From Beverwykella pulmonaria (lineage: Eukaryota > Ascomycota > Dothideomycetes > Pleosporales > Melanommataceae): 64,000 nucleotides of DNA. Both the position numbers and the translations under genes were made by a program. Location: NCBI GenBank assembly GCA_001599595.1, contig BCHH01000017.1:139054-203053 (forward strand), written 5' to 3'. Numbering within the stretch: position 1 is the stretch's first letter; each line of letters starts with the position of its first letter. Of the stretch, positions 20,054 to 31,266 are shown one piece after another. Under the pieces are notes generated by a model. That model did not search any database, was not told the DNA's origin, and was given only the letters and a program-made list of their open reading frames with translations.

Positions 20054-20578
20054 TTTGATCGAGAGACACGGAGAATTGGATACAAGGCCACCTTCCTGGA
20101 TTTTTGAGTGGTGCCCCTCCTCATATATTATATCCCCAATGTCGGGACCGTCACTCCCCTGACCCCGCAAACTATACAATTGCGGGGTGCAATTCGCAAG
20201 AACCATCGACATCATAGAACAGGAGCAGAATTGATAAACCAATGGATGCAAAGATAAAATAAGTATGTTATGGAGGCTTCTGTTCCTAAGAATGCTGCGA
20301 GGTACGCCCGTGCCGTAGAAGTTCGCTGTGATTGGCCAAGTGCCTGGATAGTTGGGATACAACTACGCTTGGGTGCTTCTTGGCGCGTTAGTCTGCCTTA
20401 CTGCATATATGTTGCCGACCATGATGTTCGCAAACTCTGAATTGGCCATGAAAGCTTGATATAAGCTTTGCTGATCAGCGGGAAACATACGATGTAGAAA
20501 TATTACAGAAAGTAAATTTGACGGAGATCAAGACCCTATCTCAGCTAGCTATTGTTGATCTTTATTCTGAAGATTCTC
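20054..20578. promoter_or_regulatory. PhoD promoter and 3' end of neighbouring reductase
   Basis: On the minus strand, an AT-only TATAATATAT block (20123-20133) lies about 70 bp upstream of the PhoD start codon and could serve as a TATA element. The rest holds the terminator of the reductase ending at 20579. No gene seen. Confidence 0.4.
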
Positions 20579-21651
20579 TTACCCGATCTTGTACACTAGC
20601 TTGGCACCACTGACCTTACCATCCTTCAGGTCCTTAAGTCCCTGTGGAATATCCTCGATGCCGCCTCGGACATCTGCCGGGTGCGGCTTAATCTTCCCAG
20701 CGTTCAACAGATCTCCAGCAAGTTTCCAGAACTTGACGGCAAAATCATAGTCCTCCGGTTTAGCAGGATGTTGATCCGAGAATTTCTCTCCAAGAGCAGT
20801 GTAGCCCAGAGTGAAGGCGTTGGAGACGTCTTCGCGAGGGAATTGTTTGACAGGTAGGATGGACGAATACTTGCCGCCTTTGGAACTAATCGCAGCAGCA
20901 GAGATCTCTGGAGAGCCCAGCTCGGAGATGGTGTCAAATACATAAGTCAGCTTGTCGTTGGTTGCTTCCCGGATCTTGGCTCCAACGTCCGCATCTTTGT
21001 AGTTGAAGACCTGGTCGGCTCCCAGCTTTTTGACGAGGTCGAAGTTGTGGGGCGAGGCGGTTGCGATGACTTCCAAGCCAGAGAGCTTGGCGAACTGAAC
21101 GGCAAGAGTACCTGTTGCTGTACTGGCGCCGTAGATCAGGATAGAGGTGGGTTCCTCCACTGTGGCGGGTGGGATAGGCAGGCCCAGAGACTGGTAGAGG
21201 CCTTGTCCTACCGTTGTGATGCCGACGCCTAAGGTTGCGGCATCCTCGAAGGACATGTTCTCGGGGATTTTGGCAAAGATGCCGTCTTTGGCCGTGATTG
21301 TAGTGGCAAAAGCTCCATTGTCGTGGTTGACAGGGTCGGCTGCCGATGTATGAGTATGGGATACATAGAACGACACGTCAGAAACGCACCTCCCCGAGCG
21401 AAACCCGCAACTCTGTCGCCCACTTTGACGGAAGTCACGGTTTTGCCAACCTCTTCGACGATTCCCGCGTAATCACAGCCCGAAATGACGTCAACCGGCC
21501 CCCTTGCAAGACTCTTCCAATCGGTAGGGTTCAAAGCAACCGCTTTGGTTTTGACAATGATGTAGTCATCACGAAGCTTGGGGAGAGGAATATTGTCCTC
21601 GATCACGGCTTCGTTTGGACCTTTGATGACAACGGCCCGGCGAGTAGACAT
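20579..21651 (-). CDS. MDR zinc-binding-dehydrogenase-like enoyl/quinone reductase
   Basis: Exons 21390-21651 and 20579-21339 (GTGCGT donor, CGGCAG acceptor) give 340 aa. The start ATG at 21651 is the first Met before the family motif MSTRRAVVIKGPNE. It has VALNPTDWK at 37-45, a GCDYAGIVEEVG segment, and an NADPH site with YGASTATG at about 157-164. Composition and order match the trans-acting enoyl-reductase/ToxD-like branch of MDR enzymes, which includes many stand-alone reductases of unknown substrate. No polyketide synthase is in the window, so a biosynthetic role is not supported. It is divergent from MED7 over 555 bp. Confidence 0.9.
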
Positions 21652-22206
21652 GGCTGCAAATTGCTGGGGAAATGGGATGCAGACTTGTTTGAAGAGATGA
21701 ATTGGACTAGAGGCAAGAGACTGCATGAGACGGCTTTCTTATCACCTTCATGCTCTGCAGTATTTATGGTTCATCATTGAAGGCCTTCCCCGCAGATTTG
21801 TAATCGGAAACATTAGTCACATTGTCATCGTGCTACTCGGGCATCTTTCGGGTATCGGGGATTACGCTTGGCCAGGAGGATTTTGGTGGCATGTTATTCT
21901 GAAGGAGTATTTCAAAGCATCGAATGAACGAGGAAACCGGGAGACTGAAGGGAAGACTGGGACCGGGAAGTGAAGGCGTTTCTGTGGGGAAGCTGGTACG
22001 TGCTGAAGCGGCTGCCGGGCACGTGCGGATCTTGGCAGGTCCTTGGGAAGATACCTAGAGAGGCGGAGAAACTTATTTCCTCCACATCGCGCGAAAACCA
22101 ACGGACAGACAATTCTCCCTCCGCCAATTCCCCGTTGAGCCTGCTGTGTTCATTAGGTCCAAGTTGCGACAAGCTTACCATCAGCCACTCGCTACCTGCT
22201 ACAACC
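21652..22206. promoter_or_regulatory. Bidirectional region between MDR reductase and MED7
   Basis: Divergent starts at 21651 (minus) and 22207 (plus) leave 555 bp for both promoters. No TATA-like element could be assigned to MED7, in line with housekeeping promoters. Confidence 0.45.
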
Positions 22207-23043
22207 ATGGCGGAGGAGCAACCCGAGATCCTGAGCTCTTTCTTCCCCGACCCGCCGCCCTTCTACAAACACTTCACGCCCGAGAACCTCGATCGCATCA
22301 AACAATTCAAAGCGGAGACTGCCGGCGACACTCATGACGGAGCCTCCTCGCCTCAGCTGTCGGTGTCGCAGTTACTGAGCCTCCCAACCGAGCTCCGGTA
22401 TCTGGTCCCTCCAGAGCCGCCAGCGCAGGATGACGAGTTTCGCGTGTTTGGCAAGGCTACCAAAGCCCGCGGCACCGATGACTTTAAGAATATTATGGAG
22501 TGGATCAGCCACACCATGAATCTTGAGCAGCCGCCGCTCGAGGGTTGGGAGTACGAGCAACTGTATCCAACATCGCCGCCCTCGCCAGCTCCCGGCACCG
22601 ACCCCATCGACCCGTCCAAATGGACACTCGATCGCCAGGAATACCTGTTCCGCTTCCTGCGATCCGTGCTCCTCAGCTTCGTCGAGCTGCTCGGCATCGT
22701 GGCCAACAACCCAACGTCGGAAGCAAAGGACGAAAAGCTCAAGAACATCTTGACCCTCATAACGAATATGCACGCGCTGATCAACGAATACCGCCCTCAT
22801 CAGGCCCGGGAGACGCTCATCAATATCATGGAGAAGCAGCTCGAGAGGAACAGGGCTGAGGTTGCGGGCATAAAACACATGTCGCAGAAGGTTGAGGAAA
22901 CCTTGAAAGACTTTGCGAAAAACGCCCCAGACACTGCTGCGAGTCCCACACCGGAGCATGCTGCTGCGCTATCAGCAGAGGAGAGGAGAAAGGAGTCGCA
23001 GCGCCACATGTGGCAGGCCATGGATGAGATCGTGGGTCATTGA
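22207..23043 (+). CDS. MED7: Mediator complex subunit 7
   Basis: A single exon of 278 aa. The N-terminus carries the diagnostic FPDPPPFYKHFTPENL motif, followed by a central LVPPEPP segment and the conserved DRQEYLFRFLRSVLLSFVELL helix. A long predicted coiled coil (about 155-240) ends in NEYRPHQARETLI, the MED21-binding signature. The tail is Ala/Glu-rich. It is a subunit of the Mediator middle module, linking regulators to RNA polymerase II in the nucleus. Length and domain order are normal for the family. Confidence 0.97.
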   Translation: MAEEQPEILSSFFPDPPPFYKHFTPENLDRIKQFKAETAGDTHDGASSPQLSVSQLLSLPTELRYLVPPEPPAQDDEFRVFGKATKARGTDDFKNIMEWISHTMNLEQPPLEGWEYEQLYPTSPPSPAPGTDPIDPSKWTLDRQEYLFRFLRSVLLSFVELLGIVANNPTSEAKDEKLKNILTLITNMHALINEYRPHQARETLINIMEKQLERNRAEVAGIKHMSQKVEETLKDFAKNAPDTAASPTPEHAAALSAEERRKESQRHMWQAMDEIVGH

Positions 23044-23486
23044 GAGCTTAGAAGGAGCGATGGCAACGTTTGGGTTGCTACTGTATCCACAACGAGAGGG
23101 CAGGTGCTCCAAAGATCGATCACTTTGCTTTTCTTACCTCCAACCATTGCGCTAATTGAATTGGCGAGCCGTGTAGGCTTGGCCAGAAGGCTGTGTGTTT
23201 CAAGCTACACATCGAAAAGCCACATTAAGATACCCCTTGCAAACGAAGAGGACTTGGAGCTGAAGTGAGTGTCTCGGAATTTTCCGCTAGAAATGTAGAG
23301 CGGCACACTCTGGCGTTTGGCATGTGGACAATAGCGACATGCCCCAGCCGCACCTGACCTCTGCGAGATTCCTTCTAGCATCTTCAAAATATACCTGTTT
23401 GTAAACGCCTCTCTTAAACCTCAAATCAAACCTTTCGCATGTCCTGCGCCCTGCCCTGATTTCCAAACGCGTATTATATTTTCCCC
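23044..23486. other. Spacer between MED7 and DUF2235 gene
   Basis: 3' region of MED7 and promoter of the following gene; no coding sequence supported. Confidence 0.45.
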
Positions 23487-24953
23487 ATGACTGGGTCCTA
23501 CCACGACATGCCGCCTATCCCCCGCACAAAACGCCTCGCGATCTTCTGTGACGGCACCTGGGTCGGGAGAGAGACCCAGGTGCCCGATGCTCCTCAGAGC
23601 AACATCGGATTGCTTGCCAGCATGGTTGGCACAATCCAATATGACACACTGGAGAAGAAGCCAACAAAGGTCCATACCATCCACACCCACGGCAACAACG
23701 TAATCGCCGGCTACCAGGAAGGTGTCGGCCTCAATAAGACATTCTTAGAGTACCTTTGGGATGGCGCAACCGCTTCAACGATCGGGGAAGAGTGCGTGTC
23801 GGTGTACAGATTCATCGTCGATAATTACACGGACAGCCATGAAATATGGATGTTTGGCCTCAGCCGAGGTGCTTTCACCGTTCGCTGTGTTGCTGGCATG
23901 ATCAACAACTGCGGCATCATCAAGACGGACGGCCTAAGCGACGAAGAGATATCGACTCTGTGCCGCGAAGTCTACAGAACGTACCGAAGCCCCCTAGACA
24001 TCGACCACCCACAATCCGACCGCTGCACCAGACTTCGCAAAAACGCCGACCACGTATGGCCCGCCCTGCGACCCATCAAATTCATGGGCCTCTTTGACAC
24101 GGTGGGCAGTCTCGGAATCCCTCGTGTAAACGCAGGCATCGGCTTCGACTGGCCGGAATTCTACGACCAGAAAGTAAGCAGCGTAGTCCAAGAAGTATAT
24201 CACGCCGTGTCTCTCCACGACCGCCTCTGGATGTTCCAGCCTTGTTTCGCTTTGGAAAGCGACGGTGCCTGCAAAGCCAAGATCCACCAAAAGTGGTTTC
24301 CGGGCACGCACTACGATCTCGGACGGCAGACATTTCGTTTCGTGAGGCAGGCGCCGAGTAATCAGATTGAGAAGGTACTAGGCGCGCTCCCGGACAGGTT
24401 GTCAAAGACGATTTATCCGAATCAGGTGTTATCTGATTTGGTGCTGAGGTGGATGTTGAAGGCTGTGCAGATGACGGATGAGGGCAGCCCTATTATTTTG
24501 GATATTCCGAAGGAAATCAGGGAGATCAATGCGCGGCTCGTGAGTCCAAAGAGAGGCACCACTGGCAGCGGCGACATCTACGGCAATGCGCTCGACTATG
24601 GTCCCGCGGGCAGCATCTTTGCCATGCTGATGAAATGCGGATCTCGCGCCGTAGAGCTCCTGAATAAAGTGTGGCCGCAGCTCGGCGATAATATCCAAGA
24701 CCTGCTCGGTATTAAGACAATCTTAAGGATATTGACGGCGACGAGGGATCGAAGGATACCCGGGCAAGCGGCGGATGCAGATGTGTATATGTATAAGGAG
24801 AGAGAGGAGGTGGTAGTTGATGAGTGGGGGACGGAGAGGGGATTTAGTGCTGTGAGTGCGGCGGGAATGGAAGGTGAGGCTGGGAAGGTCAGATACCCGA
24901 GTCGGACATTTGAGAGTTGGGTGGTTTGGAGGAGGGTTTTTGGGGAGGCATGA
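23487..24953 (+). CDS. DUF2235 alpha/beta hydrolase, intronless paralogue
   Basis: An intronless 488-aa frame. The family start FCDGTW lies at 20-25, the elbow GLSRG at 124-128 (Ser126), then FMGLFDTVGSLGIP, YHAVSLHD and WFPGTHYDLG, which supplies the catalytic Asp and His. In the last motif Tyr-Asp-Leu-Gly replaces the more usual Ala-Asp-Val-Gly of the paralogue at 12.7 kb. The 180-residue C-terminal part has no known domain. There is no signal peptide or membrane helix. Presumed ester or phospholipid hydrolase of unknown substrate. The two paralogues share no intron position and are clearly diverged. Confidence 0.9.
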   Translation: MTGSYHDMPPIPRTKRLAIFCDGTWVGRETQVPDAPQSNIGLLASMVGTIQYDTLEKKPTKVHTIHTHGNNVIAGYQEGVGLNKTFLEYLWDGATASTIGEECVSVYRFIVDNYTDSHEIWMFGLSRGAFTVRCVAGMINNCGIIKTDGLSDEEISTLCREVYRTYRSPLDIDHPQSDRCTRLRKNADHVWPALRPIKFMGLFDTVGSLGIPRVNAGIGFDWPEFYDQKVSSVVQEVYHAVSLHDRLWMFQPCFALESDGACKAKIHQKWFPGTHYDLGRQTFRFVRQAPSNQIEKVLGALPDRLSKTIYPNQVLSDLVLRWMLKAVQMTDEGSPIILDIPKEIREINARLVSPKRGTTGSGDIYGNALDYGPAGSIFAMLMKCGSRAVELLNKVWPQLGDNIQDLLGIKTILRILTATRDRRIPGQAADADVYMYKEREEVVVDEWGTERGFSAVSAAGMEGEAGKVRYPSRTFESWVVWRRVFGEA

Positions 24954-26092
24954 GTTGAGGGAGGGCTTTTGTGTGGGCGGTGGATAGCAGTGCCGTCTTG
25001 TTCTTGAATTTTTGAGTTCGTGCTTCGAAGCATAGACTGCATATCTAATGTGGCTAGCCAGTCAGTCATATGCATCTCATCTCTCTAATACCTATACAGA
25101 CAAGTACATGCCCATGTTCTGTATGTGTCCACGCCACGCATGTCTCATTCTGCGCTCGGAATCCCAAGCCAACATATACCTACTACATCTTCGACTTCCT
25201 CCCCCCTTTCACCACGTCCACTGTCCTCTCATCTCATCCGCCATGTAATTGTTTATCATTCGGATATAACTTCCAAAGCCGTAGCCAATCAGAATCCCGC
25301 TTGGCGGGGGCGTGCATAAGCTTTGGTACAAGCATCAACGCGACACCAGATCGCGTTGGTCGCAACGGCGCCGCTGACGACGACGAGAGTGCTTGATGCT
25401 GCCGAGTGCCGCAATACCGGTAGATGGATGCTTGTATGTTGGAGTCCGAGATCTCCAGTTGAGAACTGTTGCGAGGCGCAGACGCCGCACAAAAAGAGAC
25501 ACAGGCGTACTCATACCCACCTTAGTACAGGGAGGAGCATATGCACAAAAAAAAGGGCGAAGCAAGTAGTCACCCCAGAATGCTGCCATAAAGCTGCGGG
25601 CTGCGGCGAGGTTGCAACCCGTTCGTTCATCCATAATCTTTTATGGGCCACATCTATCAGCGGCACACCCACACCGTCGCGCTCAGGGTCCACTCCACAA
25701 TGACAGCAGCCCGCCTTTGCTCAAACAAGCAGGTGAGCGGACATTTAACACCAACAAACTGGTTCGTGCGCTCTTGAAAGGCCCCGCGTGCCCTGCGCGC
25801 ACGCATTTCACTGGCTGCGTTGGCTCGGGGGCTCCGATCATGGGGTTCGTGTGCTGGTGAGGAACGCGAGGTTGGGGTGTGGTTAGCCTAATCTGTGGTG
25901 CAGTTGGAGCTGGAGCTGGAGCTGTGCGCTCGATAAAAAAAGTTTGGATCGGCACTCGACGTTTAAACTTAGTCGCGCCCGCGCTCACTTAAATACACTG
26001 TGTCGCCTTTTTTTTGCACATACCCTAACCACCCTCCCTTCATTCGACCACGGAGAGAAGTACCCAGTTGCGACTGAGTTACCAACGTCATC
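24954..26092. other. 1.1-kb spacer, no gene supported
   Basis: Open frames on both strands are short, overlap one another and lack family features. It contains GGAGCT triplet-like repeats at about 25905-25922, and the promoter of the MFS permease at its right end. Confidence 0.45.
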
Positions 26093-27898
26093 ATGTCCAA
26101 GGAAATCGAGCCGCACAGCTCCAACCCCGCCGTCAGTGAGACGGACGCCCCGCGGCGAGGCAGCATCGCCGCGACTGAGAAGGGCCGGTGGGAGAGGATG
26201 TGGCCTGTGATTGCTTGCGGTGCGGGACTGTTCAGCGATGGGTTCCTAAACAATGTCCGTTCCTTCTGTTGGATGCGCCTCGCATATGCGCCGTCGCACA
26301 TCTACCACAGCGTTCAGTGCCCAAATATGGAAAGTGATGCTGATTTGTGGGATAGATCATAGGCCCCGTGAACACCATGCTCAAGACTATATACCCGAAC
26401 TCGTACAAGAATTCGTCTGCGCAGGCGAACATCTCGTCCATTACGTTTGCGGGGACGGTGCTGGGGATGCTGTTTTTTGGGTACACGTCGGATCACTTTT
26501 CAAGGAAGTGGTCACTTTTTGTGTATGTTTACCATTTGTCGATTCGTAGATTGACAGGGTTTGGATATGTCGGGGAGATAGCTGACAAGCACAGGTCTAC
26601 GATCATCATCATCGTGTTCGCCGCTCTGGGCGCGGGATCGTATGGCGCGGGCGGGAGTCCGACTGGGCTTCTGGCTGCACTCGCTGCGTATCGATTCTTT
26701 CTTGGGATTGGTGGGTGCGACATCATAATACGTTGTGCCACGGCTAACGCTCGCAGGCATCGGTGGCGAATATCCAGCCGGTAGTGTAGGCTGCGCCGAG
26801 AGCACGGGGGAACTTAAAGAAGGCAGCAGGAACAAATGGTTCATTCTCTTCACGAACGTGCAGATCGATCTCGCCTTCTTCATCTCCGCCATTGTGGCAA
26901 CTGTCGTCGTACGTTCCCTTTCCCCTAATCCCGTAGACGCACAACCCCAAACTTACTAACAAATTCAGGTCCTGATCACAGGTGAGAATCACCTCCGCGT
27001 AGCATGGCGTGTCTGTCTCGGCCTCGGCGTCATCCCACCCCTCTCACTCATGTACCTGCGGCTCAAACTCCAAGAACCGGAAGCCTTCAAACGCGAGTCT
27101 CTTGCACACGCTAAGACTCCGTGGCTGCTCGTCATAAAATTCTACTGGCTCCGCCTCAGCATCGTCAGCATAATCTGGTTCATCTATGACTTCAGTGCGT
27201 ACTCGTTCGGCATCTACGCCACCTCCATCTTGGCGAATCTCCTCGGTGCCGATGCGCCGCTGTGGAAGAGTCTAGCCTGGAACATCCTCATCAACTTCTT
27301 CTACATGCCGGGCTGTCTGGCCGGCGCCTTCGTTGCGGATTTTCCGTCTATGGGGCCTAAAAAGACACTGGCCATTGGCGTTATCCTGCAGGGCATCATC
27401 GGCTTCATTATGGCGGGCTGCTATCCGTACCTCAATAAACCCGAGAACGTCGCTGGTTTCGTCGTCGTATACGGCGTCTTCCTTGCGCTGGGCGAATTTG
27501 GACCAGGCAACAATATTGGGCTTATCGCTTCCAAGACCTGCGCGACGGGTATCCGAGGACAGTACTACGGGATTGCTGCCGCGATCGGGAAGATCGGCGC
27601 CTTCTCGGGCTCGTACGCGCTGGACTCTATTCAGAAGGCTGCCGGCGACGACGAAATTGCTGCGGGCCGGAACCCGTTTTTTGTCGCGAGTACATTAGCT
27701 TTCGTGGCGGCGGGACTGGTGTTCTGGCTCCCGCATATTGGACAGGATACCATTGACACCGAGGATGTGAAGTTTAGGGAGTATCTAGAGGGGGCTGGGT
27801 ATGATACAAGTAAGATGGGTTTGGGAGGCGTGGATGGGGTGAGCGTGAGTGAGACGGATGTGGGTGGGAAGGGGGAGAAGGAGGCGGTCACTGTATGA
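26093..27898 (+). CDS. MFS permease, phosphate/glycerophosphodiester (GIT1-like) type
   Basis: Exons 26093-26254, 26356-26522, 26595-26710, 26757-26908 and 26969-27898 give 508 aa. About twelve membrane segments are present. Diagnostic motifs of the phosphate:H+ symporter branch are GLFSDGFLNN in the first helix, GYTSDHFSRK (loop 2-3 motif), GIGGEYPAGS, and EFGPGNNIGLIASKTCATGIRGQYYGI in the second half. These match fungal glycerophosphoinositol/glycerophosphocholine permeases more closely than sugar carriers. It should import a phosphate ester or phosphate with protons at the plasma membrane. Both cytosolic tails are short and polar. Regulation by phosphate would be expected but no site was identified. 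Confidence 0.9.
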
Positions 27899-30800
27899 GT
27901 GGATATGTATAGGATGTGATTCGACTTGGCGGGGAGAGTTGGAGATTGAATGTGTAATGCAGAAGAGATGGATTGAACCGAAATGCGCCTAGTGGATTGA
28001 GGTAGCAAATATTCTCATTCATTCCTAACTGAGGCTAACTCGGAGCAAACGCCTCCGACAACTAACAGAATAGACGATATTAGCCAGGAAGACCAGTATT
28101 GGACAAGCAGAGGAAAGGCCGGTCTATGCTAGATTAACGTTTGCGCGACCGCTTGAGGTGTTCGTAACTATGCTGTAGCGTCTATGCGAACCACCTCTAG
28201 CTTCACTTCAGCTCTCTACACGTGCCTCTCGCTCAGCTCGTCAGGTACCATGAATACCCCAGCCCGATCCATACCGTGTATATCCTATATCTCCCCCGCA
28301 ACTATACCTCTATCGAGACTTACACCTTCTGCATCAATATAGATATTTGCTCCCTTGCCTATATTCATTCTTTACACATCCACACTTCCCTAATCCAATA
28401 CCCCAGCAACAACACCCCAGCAATCTCGCTTCTCTTCCCGCCGCGCTACACACCGCTGTTTGCATAATCTACCTTGCATTGTTTCATATTCATTCCTTGC
28501 CAATCGGGTTTATCTCCAAGAATCGAAACGGCACATGCCAGGCGAGCGTAGAAAGTTGGCAGTTGGTCGACAAGAATGCATTATTTGCGAGCGACATACC
28601 GAGATCGGATACAGGGTTCAAGGAGAGCAAGTTCGCGAGGGATAAGAGGGGTAAAATCCGTGTGCATGCTGCGTGATGGAAATGCAAGTCGGTGGTTTCG
28701 ACTCCGGGGGATCTCCCCGGCATGAAAGATAATCGACTTTTCAGATCCATGACATATGGATCACATTTGCAATCATGGCTCTGCGATTGTGAGGATGGAT
28801 ATGCAGTTGCCTGAACGTGCTTGCATATGCATGCCTCTGAAGGTTTGTACAGTAGGCTCGAAGTTTAGGCTTGCTTCAAAAAGTTTCTGGTTTGCGTTTC
28901 CCCGCATTCAGCGACCCATGCGCCGAAACGCGAAGTGATGGGCATGGGAAACGTGTGATGAACGACAACCAGCATGCAGAAGTTTTTGAATATCGACGTT
29001 TTGACGCCGCGCATCTCTTGCCATTGCAGTTACTAACGAGACAGCTGGTCGTCGACGATGACGTATGTGGCCAGCGGCATCCGCTAGACCCTATAGCTGT
29101 CAAAAGCCTATTTGCTTCGCGAACAGGACAGGGAGAGCCGGTTTGGTGCCGAACGAGAAGCAGCCGCTCTACTAGAAAGAACAGCCAGGGAATCCTAGCG
29201 TGAAGTTCGTGAGACAAGGGACTTGGGCAGGGCCGATACTGGGCCGTGGAGGGACGGACTACGGACGTGAGATGCGAGATGTGAGTTGCGGGCGTGAGGG
29301 GCGCCTCGAGTTTGCTGGTGTGTCTGAGAAGAAGACTGATGATGAAAAGCATGTTCCTAGCGGTCTTGTGCGACGTCGGCGTCGGCAAGGCTGCCAAACT
29401 GCATCACACCTGCCACTTTTCCTTTTGCTCAACACTACACCACTCAAGCTCTTACCCAGCCAATCAGCCATCTCACCTCCACCACACCTCACCAACTTCA
29501 TCAACGCCCCATGTCTCACCTTCACATCCCTCACCCGGCACGAGGACAGCCACAGCCTACTTCGCAAAGCTAACAAAACCAGTCAATTCAGTCCAGAGCA
29601 TCACATCTCGCAGCTGCCGAGACACGACTTCTCACTCTTGAAACATGGCACTGTTCGACGCGGGAGTGCCGACTTCGATCGGGTCGTACCTCGCTGGCTG
29701 TTGGCCGAGTGCGACGTGGCTTTTTTTTTTTTTTTTTTTGCTCGCAATGCATGCCACAAGATTGCAGGAGGAATATATCAGTTCACGGCTGGGTGATGTG
29801 AGATGCGCTCGGAAGCACCATCGGTCGGGTTGGACAAGTCATCAGCGGACTTCATGCAGATGCACGACCCAACTCACCGTGTCCGATCCAAAGCATCCTT
29901 CACGGCGCACTACGGCATCTGACTGGATCGTCTAGCACCGGAATCCGCATGCCGCGCGACTGACGCCATGATGAAGCCTCGTCTTCGCCCAAAGGATCCG
30001 AGGAGCATCGTCGTTGCAGATACGTTGTATATCTGTACCTGATGGAGTTTTGAAAAGACCGCTGGCTACAGCTACTGTGCTGCATCAACCGGGCCCAGCT
30101 TCCTGAGACTTGGAAGGTGCGCTCGAGTACGTTGCGCACACAGATAGTGTTACGTGCTGTCCACCCCTCATCATGCCGGCCTGAGGTCAAGTGGTTCCCT
30201 GAGCAAGTAGTCCCACGCACGCTATCACACTCTGTCACGCATTCACAAACGGCTAGTACTATAGGGGTCTAGCGTGTCTCCGGCATCTCGCTTCTTGCGG
30301 ATAATTCGTTGATCACTTCGCCACGAATCGTGTGGCTGACCGGCGCGTGAAGCATTGCGCCGAGTTCAGTCAGGAACGGGGTCCACGCCACCAACCTACT
30401 TTAACGTTAATCAGTTAGTGGCCCTATCATCAGACCCGATTTAGCTCGGTGTTCAACACTGATGCGATCTGGTGTCCAACGGTGCCCCGGCTTCCTGTCC
30501 TACCATGCCAAAAAGAAACCAACACCCTCGAGTCAAGCGTTTGGAGAAAAGCAAAGATCGACCCTGATAGCGCCCCCAGATTCGCTCCCGTCCCTTGCAA
30601 GCACGTCGAGGTTAGATTGAATTTGGTGGGGGGAGGCGCTCTAACATCCAGCTAGAGAACGGTGAGGGGGTTTCAAAAAAGGAAAAGAAACGAGTGAGAA
30701 TGCTGATTTTGATAACTTTTAAATGATGGATTCAGTACGTTCAGGCGCCTACATCTATTGGTAGAATATTACATCTTCGGACCCCGGCAGCCTGCAGGTG

Positions 30801-31266
30801 CAATCCCGTTGATGGTCAAAGCACAGAGCAATGAGCACCTCGCAGACACTACAACGGAGCACGACCCTTTTCCCCATGCTGAGCCAGACAGACGGGACCC
30901 GGTTGTCCTTGGCTTAGCCGTAACACGAAGCATCCAAGACGTTAATGTTTCAATCCCTGCGGCTTTTACGCAGCACACACCTACACCCAGAATGGTTCGG
31001 GAGCCGTCATACTCTTATAATTCTCCGCTCTCTCTTTTATCGCTCCTGTTTGCCTTCTTCGACCCTGGTTCCTCTGCGGTGACACACCTAACTCAACAGC
31101 CTCGCGGTCAGGTATTCGAGGATTGAACATGTAGCTGGCCGTATCTGCTCTTACTACTCTACTACCCACCACTACTCGAGACTGCATGCAGTCCGGCTCC
31201 CTCTAATATCGAACTATCAGTACCCCCTCGAGTCCAGCTGCAGGCGGCGGAGTGTTATTCAAGAAG
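27899..31266. other. 3.4-kb gene desert
   Basis: This is the longest stretch without a supported gene. Pyrimidine-rich DNA at about 28240-28500 and 29400-29620 makes open frames on both strands that look non-coding. A run of 19 T lies at 29721-29739. A tRNA-like D-arm/T-loop pattern at about 30755-30815 does not fold into a complete cloverleaf. A small gene or non-coding RNA cannot be excluded from sequence alone. Confidence 0.45.

Noticed and set aside
16228..25000. Secondary-metabolite cluster around the two MDR reductases
   Set aside because: No polyketide synthase, NRPS, terpene cyclase or other backbone enzyme is present, and housekeeping MED7 lies between.
29200..29796. 198-codon frame
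   Set aside because: It arises from pyrimidine-rich DNA and runs through a 19-T tract; the opposite strand is open as well.
30750..30820. tRNA-like D-arm and T-loop pattern
   Set aside because: The acceptor and anticodon stems do not pair, so no cloverleaf can be drawn.
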